Below the pieces are notes generated by a model. The model was not told the origin of the DNA, made no database searches, and was given only the letters and a program-made list of their open reading frames with translations. Of a stretch of 64,000 nucleotides of DNA, positions 34,096 through 47,200 are shown one piece after another. Location of the stretch: assembly GCA_026120185.1 (NCBI GenBank), contig JANUWF010002022.1, forward strand, positions 2,576,135-2,640,134. The letters run 5' to 3'. The stretch comes from Voacanga thouarsii. Lineage: Eukaryota > Streptophyta > Magnoliopsida > Gentianales > Apocynaceae. Every line of letters begins with the position of its first letter. Position 1 is the first letter of the stretch. Made by a program: the position numbers and the translations under genes.

Positions 34096-35399
34096 ACCTT
34101 TAATTAAAATGCCAACCACTAAAACCACACATACGGACAAGTATACCTATCGTATGGTATAGAGAATAGCAAATATCGAATCCATGAGAATTTAGGCTCC
34201 CGCCTTACTTTAATCAAATCTTTATTGTTTAGCCAATAAAATAAGAAAAGAATGAAAAAGAAAATAAATAAAGATAAAAATAGATATAGAACTCAAGGAT
34301 GCAATTTCATATAACAAGACAATTATCTTGAAAATACAAGATTGAATCAATTAGCATTCATCACAATCAATTGTCGTCTTGGTATCATGAAGGATTTATT
34401 ATAGATTCACTTCGTTTGTAATCCATGGAATCAGTATCTTCTAGTTAAATCAATGAACATATTATGTCTCGACTAACTTATCCAAAAGATGCATTAAAAT
34501 CAATCTTCATTTGAACCCCTATATTTTAGGTGATTTAAAATATGAAATTAGTAAATGAATCCATATTCTAGCAATCATTAACCAACCTTTGATTACCAAT
34601 GTTTTAAACAATTAACCCCCTTTTCAAGCAAGTTAAGAGATAACAAATATAAAATTAATTAATTGAAGTCATTACCAACCTCTTTTTCAAGCAAGTCAAT
34701 AACAAAAATCAATCAACCAACTCCGTAAGAAAAATAAGTAATCAAATACCAAGAACAATAATCAATTGATCAAAAGTTTCAATTAACTCAAAATCATAAT
34801 CTCCAAAATAATATCCAATTACAATCAAAATATTAAGCACATCATTGTTCTATAAAAGTAAACAAAGGAAAAAAGATAAAACTTATAGACAAGCCCTTCT
34901 TCTTCTTCTTTTGAAAATCTTCTTTGAACAATACTCCTTTGAGTGGTGATTGAGTAGCTAGTTTAGATCCTTCAAATCACACATTTCTCTTGTATTTATA
35001 AGCCTCATTGATACCAAAATTCGTTGCTTGAGAAGTTTAGTCGGAGTAGAATTCAGAAAATACCAAAATCTATTGAAAAATACCAAATTCGCGCACAACT
35101 GCCTCTGTGCAGAGTGGACCTAGCGCCGGGTCCAGTCGGCCCTCTTGCCACCGTGTCCAATATGTTTTTGTACTCAATTTCCTCTTTTCTAGAGCAGACC
35201 TGGTGCCTAGTGCATTATCTGAACCTGGCTTCAGGTCTAATCTGGAAACACTCACTTTTTGCCCAAATTCGTCAAAAACACTTTCTACAAGTAAAATGTC
35301 AATTATGAAAGAATATGCCTAGTTATTACAACAAAAGTATCTCAAAACAATCTTAAATAACTAATAAAATAATGATGATTTTAGCCCCTATCAAATATC
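34096..35399. mobile_element. unclassified ~1.3-kb insertion in copia-2
   Basis: This sequence interrupts the integrase N-terminal region of copia-2 between the stretch ending IHRHRY-like text (about 35410) and YFPTAMDDHS (about 34050). It begins near ACCACACATACGGACAAGTA, ends near TGATTTTAGCCCCTATCA, and has no coding domain I recognise. It looks like a non-coding plant repeat family, class unassigned; the edges are approximate. Confidence 0.5.
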
Positions 35400-36254
35400 T
35401 ATGCCTATGTATAGTAGAAAATTTATATGGTCCCCAAATGTCCATGTGAATAATGTTCAAACAACATTCTACAACACCAGTATGTAAAAGAACTGGAATC
35501 TTGTGTTGCTTAGCTAAAGGGCAAAATAGGCAAAGATCTTCAATAGTAGGTATGGAAATGTTGGAACATTATCTATGTAAATTAGTTAGAATCTTATTCG
35601 AAAGATGACCAAATCTACAGTGCCATAATTGTTTTTAAAGTGACTGAATCAGCAATTTGTCCATAAACAACGAAAACAATGCAATATTGTTCTATGAGAT
35701 TCATGTGATAAAGGTCATGATGTATTTCAATCGAACCAATCATTCTCCTAAGATGATGATCCTAGAATAAACTCAGGGAATGTTGAAATATCACATCACA
35801 TCACATTTTAGGTTTTAAATTAGTTTACTTAATGAAATCAGATGAAATGTAAAAGTTAGTACATAAAGAGCATGATAAAGTATAAGTCTCCTAGTAAGTT
35901 TGACAGTGCCTATATGCAAGACATTAACAATGCTCCCATCAGGTAATTTCACTAACAAAGAACAGTAGATATGTTAGTAGCTCCTAAATCAATTATCCAA
36001 GAAACATTTTACATACTTGTAGGTTATGCAAGTTCAGACAATGATGAGAAGTTTGCAAATAGATAGGTTGCTTGATTTGCCATAGGAAGAGGCTCAATAG
36101 TGGATTTCCCATTGACATTGAAGGGATGAATAAGTGTAATAATGTTGTTATATTGTTCATGTGTAACAAAATTAGAATGTGTAGTTTTAGTGGTATTACC
36201 AATAGCAGAACATGAAACCATTGTAATAATAGTCTAAGAGGAGTTGTTGAAATT
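35400..36254 (-). pseudogene. copia-2 GAG-pre-integrase and protease remnant
   Basis: The minus strand shows a WIIDLGATN protease motif near 35985 in place of WIIDSGATDH, preceded by a gag C-terminal run with HEQYNNIITLIHPF near 36150. After it comes the GAG-pre-integrase HLSNKILTN- and IEDLCLFCPLAKQHKIPV-like text near 35600-35500, ending HMDIWGPYKFSTIH near 35420. Stops are frequent. The element is cut at 36255 by copia-3. Confidence 0.75.
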
Positions 36255-36915
36255 TGTTGGGAAATATACTGAAAGTAAACAAAATACCAAGCTTCACCTA
36301 AGTCACAATTTTATTCCAAGATCAAAACTATTTCCCAAGTTTCAATTAAAAATGGGAATAAACCAAAGATACCAATTAAATAACGCCAACAGGTAAAAGA
36401 AAGCACAACAACAACAACAATAATAATACGAGACACCAAGATTTTTATCGTGAAAAACCCGAGATGGGAAAAATCACAGAACCTAGTCTAGTAAAAACAT
36501 CCACTATCAATAATAATGGGTAATACAAAGTCTTATCTAGATAAAACTAGAGGCACATCAATAATATATCAATATCTTCTCCCAAAACTATAACCAAATA
36601 AGAATTGAGTTTGGAAGGATATTACCAAAACCGTAATCTGGATGAGTAGGTCTTGTTGAGAGGATTATATGGCAACAAATTTCGTCTCAATCGGACACCG
36701 AATGAGTATCCAAAATATGGCACAAAATCTTAGAGAACCTAACAATGGCTACCGCGCAGCTTTCTGTTCTTCACGCTATTGTCTTGCTGCCACTCACACC
36801 GAAAACCAAATCCTAATTGATTTATGCTTTTGGCTTTCCTTTTTGTTTTCTTGTTTTTGTGTTTTGTGGGCTTTTGTTTGTTCCAACCAAATGGGCTGTA
36901 AACTTGAGCCCAACA
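36255..36915 (-). repeat. copia-3 3' LTR
   Basis: 661 bp with perfect TGTTGGG...CCCAACA ends. An AGATTGTTGGGCTC junction on the minus strand joins the polypurine tract to the LTR. Confidence 0.85.
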
Positions 36916-36930
36916 ATCTCCCCTTCCAGC
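36916..36930 (-). promoter_or_regulatory. copia-3 polypurine tract
   Basis: The minus strand reads GCTGGAAGGGGAGAT immediately before the LTR start TGTTGGG. Confidence 0.8.
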
Positions 36931-37109
36931 TCATTTTGGGGGGAACAACCAAACCTGCTTCCTGTCTGCAAAACAAAAATTTCTCCCTGGGCAATACTTC
37001 AGTCAACATATTAGAACCATTATCATCTGTGTGCACATTATCAAGTGTTAGCAGCTTGGAATCCAAAACTTCTCTTATCCAATAGTATGTCACATCAATA
37101 TGTTTGGAT

Positions 37110-38470
37110 CGAGAGTGAAACTAGAATTCTTACACAGATGAATGGCACTCTGACTATCACAATAAATATTATACTTTTCTTCTTACAAGACCAATTCTTG
37201 AAGAAACCTCTAAACTAAAGAAACTCTTTATAAGCTTCAATAACTGCGATATACTCTGCTTCTGTACTAGAAAGAGCAATACATTTCTACAACTTACTTT
37301 GCCACGATATTGCTCCCCCTACAAAAGTCATTAAGTAACCAGATGTAGATCTTCTCTTATCAAGATCACCTCTCATATCTGAGTTAGAGTATCCATCAAG
37401 TATGATATGACCATTTCCAAAGCACAAATATAATTTGGAAGTTCCCTTGAGATTCCTGAGAATCCACTTGACATCATTCCGTTGCTCTATACCAGGATTA
37501 GAGTGATATTGACTAACCATTCCAATCGCATGAGCTATATCTGGCCTTGTGCAAACCATAATATACATCAGACTACCAACTACTGAAGCATAAGGAACTT
37601 TCTTCATGTCTTCTTTATCTTTCTCACTTATCGGATATTGCTCAATGTTTAACTTGAAGTGACCTGCAAGTGAAGTAGAAACTTCCTTTGCATTGCTTGT
37701 GTTGAATTTATCAAATACTTTCTCAATATACTTTTCTTAAGATAACCATAGCTTTCCATTTTGCCTATCTCTTGTGATTTTCATCCCCAAAATTTGTTTA
37801 GTTGGACCCAAATCTTTCATTGCAAAAGATTTGCTTAACTCATTTTTCAACTTGTTAATCTTCACAGCATCATGACCAACAATCAACAAATCGTCCACAT
37901 ACAACAAAAGGATAATAAAATCGCCATCTGAGAAGTTTCACATATACATAATAATCTAATGTGGTTCTATGGAATTTTTTATCTATTATAAAAGAGTCAA
38001 ATTTCTTGTACCGTTGTCTTGGTTCCTATTTCAAACTATATAAACTTTTCCTGAGAAAACATACCAGATTCTCCTTACCATTTTCTTTACACCGCTCCGA
38101 CTGCTCCATTTAAATTTCCTCTTCTAAGTTACTATATAGGAAGGCTGTCTTCACTTCAAGTTGCTCAATCTCAAGATTCAAACTGGCAACAATTCCAAAA
38201 ACAACTTAAATAGATGTTATCTTTAGTACTGGAGAAAAGATTTCTTCAAAATTTATACTTTTCTTCTGACTAAACCCCTTCACAATCAATCTTGCCTTGA
38301 ACTTAGGTTGTGAATTATTCTCTTGAGTCTTCAACCTGTAGACCCACTTGTTCTTTAGTATTCTCTTGCCTGTAGGCAATTTCACTAAGTCATAGGTATA
38401 ATTTTCTTGTAAGAATACCATCTCCTCTTGCATAGTTTGCAACCATTCTTCTTTCTTCTCATGCTCCAAA
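37110..38470 (-). pseudogene. copia-3 reverse transcriptase and RNase H
   Basis: From the right: RT start 38469-38206 (NKWVYRLKTQENN, KARLIVKGFSQKK, INFEEIFSPVLKI), a YVDDLLIVG active site near 37900, LGMKITRDRQNGKLWLS near 37770, then 37607-37287 (VVGSLMYIMVCTRPDIAHA, RRSTSGYLMTFVGGAISWQS) and the RNase H tail down to about 37110. The catalytic YVDD is kept. Frame breaks near 38200-37980 and 37740 make it a pseudogene. Confidence 0.85.
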
Positions 38471-38800
38471 GCTTCACTATATGAGGCTCTCCTCCCTCAG
38501 TCAACAATACATATTCATTAGGATTATACCTAGTGGAGGGTCTTCTTTCCCTGATAGATCTCCCAGGTTCATCTTGTAGCTGTGGCTATAGTACTTCTTG
38601 TTCAATCTCACCAATATCATTATTATCATCCATACTTTCTCCTTGCACATACTCAGCTCCCTCTTAATTTGGATCATTTCTTTCTAGAACCGGCACATCA
38701 GAACTAGTTGGTGCAAGAGTTGGATTTGAATTAGAAGGAATGTCATCAGAGAATCTTGATTTTGGTTTAGGCATATCATGTTTTCAATATCTTCAATGGT

Positions 38801-39600
38801 TTAATCTTCAAGAAAAATAATATCTCTACTTCTAATCAATTTCTTCTCCACTGGATCATACAACCTATAGCCAAACTCTGCACGTGCATATCCCAAGAAA
38901 ATACACTGCTTGGATTTTACATCAAACTTTGATCTCTCATCTTTAGGAATGTGAACAAATGCACGACAACTAAAGACTCTCAAGTGGTTGAAGGATACTT
39001 CTTTACCTGTCCATACTCTCTCTGGAATATCACCATCTAAAGGAACTGAAGGTGAAAGATTAACCAGGTCAACTACAATTCTCATTGCTTCACCCTAAAA
39101 AGATTTTGACAGCTTGGCATTGGAAAGCATTCATCTTATCCACTCAGTGATAGTACTGTTCATCCTTTCTGCTATCCCATTCTCTTGTGGTGGTTTTGGT
39201 ACTGTCTTCTCTAGCTTGATCCCATAAGACTTACAATAGCTTTCAAATGGTCCTCTATACTCACTACCATTATCGGCTCGAATATACTTTAACTGTTTAC
39301 CAGTCTCCCTTTTGACCTTACTATGAAATTCTTTAAACACATTCAAGACCTGGTCTTTAGATTTCAAAATGGTACACTAGACTTTTTTAGAGAAATCGTC
39401 AATAAAAGTAACAAAATAAACTGTACCACTAAAGGACCTATCTTTCATGTAGCAGACATCAGTGTGCACCAACTCTAATGGATTTAGCTTTCTAGATGAA
39501 GGAAATCTTTGAAAAGCAACTCTATGTTGTTTTCCATAAATACAATCAACACATGATTTAAGAGAAGTACTTGTTACATTAGGGAGAAGTTACCTGCAAA
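38801..39600 (-). pseudogene. copia-3 integrase
   Basis: 39367-39131 carries YIRADNGSEYRGPFE and KPPQENGIAERMNSTI, holding the second and third catalytic acidic residues. 39085-38801 is the C-terminal integrase and linker (VWTGKEVSFNHLRVFSCRAF, QCIFLGYARAEFGYRLYDP). Upstream text to about 39600 has the zinc-binding/GAG-pre-integrase end (SCVDCIYGKQHRVAF). Stops and a shift interrupt it. Confidence 0.85.
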
Positions 39601-39733
39601 CAAGTGTTTTGTTAGCCCTAAGAGCTTTCTCTTATGTTTTGACTTATAACAAACATTGATATGAACTAACTTGTGTAATCTTTTAAGAAAGGACTTGTTT
39701 GACCTCTGTTCTTCTAAGGCATTCAGATATGAT

Positions 39734-40600
39734 TGTTAGGCAACTCTTCAGTAATTGAATTCAAGTATGGAAAATAAAAAAAAAAGATCAAAGTATATAG
39801 AATTGCATACCAAAAAGTCCTTAGAAGAAGAATTTTGTACTAGGAAGTATTATTAAGGTATTTCTATTAATTCTTATGTCTCTTTACCTTTTTATTCAAT
39901 TGATTTTACCTTGAAGCACACAAAGAATAAGATTTCAATGTTTTGAAAATCTCAAAATTTTGGATTGAGTAGTTTGGACGTATCTACATCCAAAATCCTG
40001 TAAACTGTGTTGAAATGTTTCTGCCTGAAAAAGTGCTATTTTGGACTTATCTTTTGGATGCATCGTCGTCTGAAACCTAAGTCCAAAATACAGATAATTT
40101 TAACAGAAAAATTATAGCCGTTGGCACTTCACTTTTTAGCTTTATAAATAGTCTCTAAGCAAGATTATACATAAGATTTTTGAAACATTTTTCTAAGAAA
40201 CACTATTGCTCAACGTTTTCAATAATCTCCTTTTTATCAAAAAGCTTCAAAGTGAATTCATATTATGTCAAAGGTAAAAATATTTGTACTTTGTATCTTA
40301 GTGATCATCTACTCAAATAAGTGAGCTTTTTACTATTCTATTGATATTCAATCTCTATTGTAGTACAAGGTTGTGGTGTAAAACCCAGTTGGGGTGAACC
40401 TTGTTGTGATTGTTTGTTTGAGAGGTTTTGGAAAACTTAGTATGGTGATCCTCTCTTGTATGTGGTACTATTTGATTTCATTAAGTGGAGTAAATGAAAT
40501 CAGGTTGAAAATCCTTAAGTGTGAGCTTAAGGTAGTGGACGTAGATCTTGGTAGATCGAACTACTATACATACTGTGTCTCATTTCTTTTCTTACTGCAT
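39734..40600 (+). repeat. LTR-like sequence, plus orientation
   Basis: It begins TGTTAGGCAACTCTTC, has a TATA-like TTTATAAATAG at 40140-40150, and ends with a GTGGACGTAGATCTTGG...CTGTGTCTCATTTC stretch resembling the R-U5 part of SIRE-like copia LTRs. No primer site or second LTR follows; segment B begins at 40612. I call it a solo or truncated LTR by resemblance only. Confidence 0.4.
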
Positions 40601-40611
40601 TGCATTTCCAT

Positions 40612-41542
40612 CTCTAGTCTGAATCTAGATATATATCAAAGAGTTCTTGGATAGTTTTTTTTGTTACCATAAAGTTGGTTCAAGAATCTTGATGATCATT
40701 ATTATTTTGCATATTAAACGATTCGAAAAATTTTAGTTTGCCAAAAACCTTATTCACCCCCCTAAGGTTTTTCATGTTTGAATTCCTTTCTCACTCATGT
40801 GTCCAAGTCGCTGCGTCAAAGATCAATAGAAGAATCTTGAATTACATTCACCTCTCCTTTTCTCAACTTGGCTTGCATCAAGTAGAGAGTATTTTGCTTC
40901 CTTCCTCTGGCAACGATTAGGTTCCCTTTGCCTCCACCTTGAGAACTATAGTAGCCTTCATCATCAAGATTTTCAGTGGAAACAAGATTAAGACGAATAT
41001 CAGGAACATGTCTGGCATTCCTCAAGACTAACTGACACTCGGTATCTGTATCTAAGCAAATATCACCCTTGCCTACAACTTTGCAAGAAACATCATTTCC
41101 CATCCTAACGTAGCCAAAGTCTCCTTTAGTGTAGGTTGAGAAAAAATGTCTATGTGGAGTAACATGATACGATGCACCTGAATTAATTATCCAATCACTG
41201 TCTTGACTGGTAATATTGATATGACAATCTTCACAAAATACCAACATATCATCATTGGCTACCACTACTGCTATAGTATCTTCGTCTCTGCAGGTTCATT
41301 TCAAGACTCTGCCATGCTTCTTGTAGTGCCCTTTTTTTTTTTTACAATTATAGCATTCAATACTTTTCAATAACTCATGTCTACTCTTGGATCTGTCATT
41401 TCTATACGAGAGAGAAGATTTTGGATCTGTCATTTCAATGACTCATATTTTTTAGAGAGAGATCATACGAGAGAGAAGCTTTTGAAATTTCTTACTTCGA
41501 TTCAAACTTCATCTGAACCAAGAATAGGCTCTGATACCATTT
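40612..41542 (-). pseudogene. copia-2-family internal fragment, segment B
   Basis: Same structure as 10033-11010: lysine-rich damaged knuckle, protease motif WIINSGASYHVTPH (about 41190) and GAG-pre-integrase (VRMGNDVSCKVVG, NARHVPDIRLNLV) in one open frame 41265-40816. A primer site at 41527-41539 reads TGGTATCAGAGCC on the minus strand. Relative to copy A it lacks about 15 bases in the KWKLSKEN stretch. Confidence 0.75.
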
Positions 41543-41917
41543 TGCAAATCAATGATTTGAGCTTGATCAAAGGAAAACACATAAAATAGAAGCATAGAAA
41601 GAAAACAGAAAAACTTTGCCTTCTCTTTCTTTAAAAAAAAAAAAAAAATCTACAAAAGTTCAATGCATCTAATACATAAATATATACAAAATGAGCCGAA
41701 CACTTTAGAGAAAGTCATCAAACAAAACCACCTCCAAGTGGAAGTGTAGCTATCAATTGACAAAAAAAAAAAAAAAAAGGGGTAAAAAAGAAAGAAACAA
41801 AAGAAAATAGGTTAGTTGATAGAGTTAGTCAAATGAGAAGTAAACCGGCCGATCTAAGATGGTTAAACCCAGGTCATGCTCTTTGGTATCCAACTCGCTC
41901 TTTTCATTGTGCTCTCA
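41543..41917 (-). repeat. copia-2-family 5' LTR, segment B
   Basis: Nearly the same as 11011-11380, running TGAGAGCACAATG to GATTTGCA on the minus strand; the main differences are poly-A length (near 41632 and 41765). Confidence 0.8.
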
Positions 41918-42673
41918 ACCACTCGTTCTCTCTCTCATTAAAGGATAATGACGAGAGCCTGTTTCCACTTCAGTCTCTCTCTAGTGTGAAGATTGGAGTT
42001 GTGGTACTCACCTTGGTCTCAAAGTAGTTCATCTAAGGTAAATTCTCTTTGTTTTTTAAAGTTTGCCCTCTCAATCTGTTCATTAATTTTTCAAGGGTTT
42101 CGATCTGTCCCCCTCTTCCTTTTGTCTAATTCTAATTATTTTTTTTCTTTCATTTCTTAGATGCATTTGAATGTTAATTTCAATTTCTAAAATTGTTTTT
42201 TTTAACCCTTAGTTGGTTTAGTTTCCGTTCAGACTTGCCCAGAGGTAATAATATTCCATTTCAGCCTCAGCTTCGGATATGGCGAGTATTTCCCCTTAAT
42301 TGCGAACGTCATGTGACTCCAACACACGAAAACGACTTTTTTTTTTTAAACAAAACAATTAGTAGATGAGAATAGGAAAAGAGGAGGGCATATGTTTTTC
42401 ATTTTTCTTCTTTTCCCCCACTCTTGAACGGTACATTCTGGGGTGAAAATGTCCTTAAATTTCTCTAATTTTCATCACTTCCCTCGTGGACTGAAAGAAT
42501 TGATGTTGTTGCCAAAGGTTGGCCGGGATATTGCTGGAAATAGCAGCGGCAGTGGTGGTATGCCTCGTGGGCTTCGTTTATGTATCAATAAAGCCTCCTC
42601 CGCAAAAAATCTGTGGCTCACCAGATGGTCCTCCGGTAACCTCACTGAGATTCAGATTGAGGGATGGGAAGCA
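41918..42673 (+). pseudogene. alpha/beta hydrolase gene, copy B, exons 1-2 (first part)
   Basis: Leader exon and intron match copy A. In exon 2 the start codon that is ATG in copy A (11997) is ATA here (42528-42530), while the encoded anchor (LLEIAAAVVVCLVGFVYVSI) and RLRDGKH continue. The exon is cut at 42673 by copia-4. Whether an upstream start was ever used is unknown; none is obvious in frame. Confidence 0.8.
42669..42673. repeat. copia-4 target-site duplication, left copy (AAGCA)
   Basis: AAGCA here and at 49371-49375. The uninterrupted copy A has GAGGCACATGG at this position, so the empty site is known apart from one base. Confidence 0.9.
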
Positions 42674-43692
42674 TGTTAGAAAAACAAGGTACCTACGGGC
42701 ACAGACAGGTAACTCAACTGAATTGAACAAGCACCGCCTATACCCGACCAAGGCTCTAACAATTGCAATTATCAAATATCAACAATGCCGGTAAGGCCAC
42801 ACCGTCCAAACATAATGTAACTAGACAGAATTCACACTTATTAAACAAATCAGTAGTATACCTTAGAGACTTGCTCGCGGTTCTACCAGAACGTACCTAG
42901 CGCTGGCACTCTTCTAGACAAGCTGCGCCGCAACGTATTGTACTACTGACCGAATCACCAGTCTAATACTGGTTTGCCTTCAAGAAGCTATTCACCCCAC
43001 TCTGGTGCGATGGGTACAGCGACTCTTCTTGCAGGATAAGACGGTATCAGATCACTGTTGACGCACACCAACTGTGATCACCTCGAAAATCCCCTCAGTT
43101 CACCGGTCCTGATAAGTCAAAAAATTATGGATCGTGGAGAGAGAACCGAAGCGGCTAATTTTCTCGCAGGAAGTAAAAAAAGCACGAAAAGGGGTTAACC
43201 CTAATGGCGGCTCTGTCCCCCCTTTTAATCTCGCCTTAGGAAAATTAAAACCCAATTCGGATTAGGAAGCCCTAATTCCCTTACCAGATTTTATGTTTCC
43301 TATTCCTTTTCAAGTTAGAGTTAATTGGGCCAAATAAAAATAGAGGATCGTGAAAACATAGGCCAAGCCCGAGCCGGGCCAGGCAGGCGGTGCTCGCGTG
43401 TGGTATCCTCCATACCTTGGGCTTTTCTATTAAATCTATAGAAAAGCCTTTTAGTATATAAAGGCTTCCACACTCCTCTATTTTTCCCATGTGGGACTCA
43501 TGTCTAACATGAGTTCCCAAATGGTTAAACACCCAACTTTAACAATATTTAATTATGGATTCCCACTATGAAAATGGCTTCTACCACAATCAAAACAATC
43601 TCTAACATGTTAAGAACAATTCCCATTAATTGTTTTAGGCTAACTAATCATGAGTTAAAAATTATTAACTCCCAAAGTTGCAATTTTCAAAA
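42674..43692 (-). repeat. copia-4 3' LTR
   Basis: Pairs with 48355-49370. It starts TGTTAGAAAAAC (plus strand) and ends ATTTTCAAAA, where the partner has ATTTTCAACA. A short GGGGGAT-type purine tract follows on the minus-strand upstream side (43693-43705). Confidence 0.9.
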
Positions 43693-44225
43693 ATCCCCCA
43701 CAAATCCATAGTTAAAGACTATTCAAGATTTACATAATCTTTTTTCGATAATGGTACCTTCCGATTTGAACCACTACCTAAGTTATCCAACTTATGCCCC
43801 CACAGGAACAGATGGACTTAAGCCTTGAATCTGAACCTTGAATGTGACGAAATCCATTGGTAACAACAGACTATCGGCTATGGAAATAATCTTTAGGGTT
43901 GACACGTTATGGCCATGTGTCCTGATCCTGTCTCATGAGTATGTTCAGAGAAAACCCAATTCCCTTTAGTTGCGGCCACACAACAACACTCACATAGTTG
44001 GCGATCTCCAAGGCTATACTGCTAGCATCCTGTCTAAAAGACTTAATCCCATTCAGAGTCAAAACTCTTACTAATTGCAGTAACCGCACCACAGGCTTTC
44101 AGGGAAAGAACCTAGATACAAAGTATCAGAATTGGTGCCAGATTCACTCAAACAGCTTATTTATACCACATTGAACTGTCTTGTGGGATCTCCACTTGGT
44201 CAGTTGGGTTGCCACTGTAGGTGAA

Positions 44226-47200
44226 TCATTTCTGAGTTATTAGTCTCATTCCCAACCTAGATTTAAGGAACAATGATGTTTCAAGTCCCTTAGTTAGGGG
44301 GTCTGCAATGTTATCTTTGGATCCTACAAAGTCAACAGACACCACCCTTTTAGACACTAACTCCCTTATAGACTTAAGTCTAACTTGGATGTGTCTCTTA
44401 GTCTTTTGATTATACTTGGTACTCTTTATCTTTGCAATTGTGGTTTGACTATCACAATGCACAGATATAGCAGTAACGGACTTGCTGATCAGTGGCAAAG
44501 AGGACAATAGTCCATACAGCCATTCAGCATCCGTTCCAGTAGTATCCAAGGCACATAACTCAGCCTCAAAAGTTGACCGAGTTATCAAAGTCTGTTTACA
44601 AGACTTCCAGACAACTGCTCCGCTACCTAATGTAAACACATATCCAGTGCAACCATTGCTACCAGAGTTCTTGGCTATCTAGCTTGCATCACTATACCCT
44701 TCAAGTACAGCAGGGAATTTCCCATAATGCAGCCCAAGGGACACTGTTCCCTTCAAGTACCTTAGTACTCTATCCAAGGCCTCCCAATGAGTCCGATTTG
44801 GACAACTTGTATATCTTTCCAGCTTAGATATAGGAAATGAAATATCTGGTCTTGAGCCATTCGCAAGATATTGCAAGCTCCCAATAATTTGAGAATATCT
44901 TAATTGAGACACAGGAACTCCACTTTCATTCTTGAACAAAGCTACAGAAGGGTCACTCGAAGTTTTAGCAATTCTACAATTTTGATACCCATATTTCTCA
45001 AGAACACTCTCAACATAGTGCGTTTGAGAAATGGTTATCCTCTCAGTTGAGCAAATCAACTTTAGGCCAAGAATCACATTTGCTACTCCCATATCCTTCA
45101 TTTCAAACTTATTTTTTAAAAATGATTTAGTCTCATTAATTATCTCAATATTGGACCCAAATAGCAAAATGTCATCCACATATAGGCATAGAATAATACA
45201 AGCATTACCTTTAACCTTACAGTAAACACACTTGTCATTCTCATTTATGTTGAAGTCAAATGATAAAATTGTTTTATCAAAATTTTCATACCATTGTTTG
45301 GGTGCTTGTTTTAGACCATATAGGGATTTAACAAGTTTACAAACTTTCCGTTCATTTCCTTTGGCTACAAATCCCTCAGGTTGATCTATATATATCTCTT
45401 CTTCAAGATCACCATGAAGAAAAGCTGTCTTCACATCCATTTGGTGGATGGTGAGACCATATATGGAAGCCAATGCAATTAGCACTCGGATTGTAGTCAA
45501 ACGAGCAATAGGAGAGTATGTATCAAAATAGTCTATTCCCTCTTTCTGTCTAAACCCTTTGGCAACTAATCTGGCTTTATACTTATCTATGGTCCCATCT
45601 GGTTTAAGTTTCTTCTTAAATATCCATTTACATCCAATTGTACTCTACCCAGGAGGGAGATCTACCAATTCCCATGTCCCATTGGAGACAATGGAATCCA
45701 TCTCACTCTTGACAGCTCCTTTCCAATGTCCTGCTTCTGAGGAAGCCATAGCTGCTTGAAAAGTCAAAGGTTCATCCTCAACATTGTAAGTGACAAAGTC
45801 ACTTCCAAAGTCCTTAACAACCTTAGCTCTCTTACTCCTTCTAGGTTCTTCCAATTCCTCAATTTGAGTATTGGGACTATTTGGACCTGCCCCCACATCT
45901 TTCATCCTTTCCACATGATCAGGAATGGAATCAGATGTTAAGGCTGAATCTAAAGTAGAAACATCTTGAGGCAAACCAGTTTTCATGGGAAACACATTCT
46001 CAAAGAATGTAGCATCACGGTATTGAATGATAGTATTACAATCTATACTAGGTATTTCGGACTTAATTACCAAAAACCTCATGGCATAGCTTGTTTCCAC
46101 ATAACCAAAAAAGATGGAATCAACAGTCTTTGGTCCTAACTTCTTCCTTTTATGTCCAGGGATTAGAACTTTTGCAAGACAACCCCACACACGGAAGTAT
46201 TTTAAGTTAGGGTTCCTACCTTTCCAGATTTCAAATGGAGTTACCTCTTTATGTTTATGAGGGACTCTGTTCAGAATATGACAAGCCGTATTCAAAGCCT
46301 CACCCCACATATACTTAGGCAATCCAGAATTCAAAAGTAAACTGTTGATCATATCTTTAAACGTTCTATTTTTCCATTCAGCAATCCCATTAGACTAGGG
46401 AGAATAAGAGGGTGTCTCCTCATGAATTATGCCATTGCTTTGGCAATATTCAACAAATGGATTAGACCCATATTCTCCACCTCTATCAGATCTTAATCTT
46501 TTAAGTTTCTTGCCAGTTTGAGTTTCAGCTTCGTTTTTAAATATGAGAAACTTTTCAAGTGCTTCATCTTTATGTTTAAGTAAATAAACATAGCAATATT
46601 TACTGTAATCATTAATAAAAGTAATGAAGTATTTCTTATGATCCCTAGTCAACAAGCCATTGAATTCACAAATGTCTATGTGAACTAAATCAAGTATTTC
46701 TGAATCCCTTTCAATTGAATGATAGGGTTTCCTGGTAGTTTTAGCTTCCACACACACTTGACATTTATTTTTCTTATCAATTGAATGTTTAGGGATCAAG
46801 TCTAAATTCATCATTCTTTTAACAGAACCTAAATTTAAATGTCCAAATCTACTATGCCAAACATCAATGGATTCAATAATGTGCACCATAGGATAAATAG
46901 AATTCTCAATAGAAGAAGCTTTATTCAAATCAGAAGTAAAAAGTTCAACTCTTAATTTAAATAAACCATCTGACAAATAACCTTTGCCAACAAAAGAATT
47001 GTAGTACATAATCACTACTTTATTACATTTGAAAGTAAATTCATAACCCTCTCTAACTAAACATGAACCACTAAGAATATTCCTACGAACTGTTGGAACA
47101 TGTTGCACCCTATGAAAAGAAAGAATACGCCCTGAAGGAAACTTCAAATCCACGCGTCCAATCCCCAACATATTTGCTGCAGTTGAGTTCCCCATCTTCA

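Larger units (their letters stand above)
36255..39600 (-). mobile_element. copia-3: Ty1/copia element lacking its 5' end
   Basis: The minus-strand order from right to left is integrase, RT, RNase H, polypurine tract and 3' LTR. It starts at 36255 inside copia-2, flanked on the left by AAATT. The 5' LTR and gag are absent: copia similarity stops near 39600. Frames are broken in places. Confidence 0.85.
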
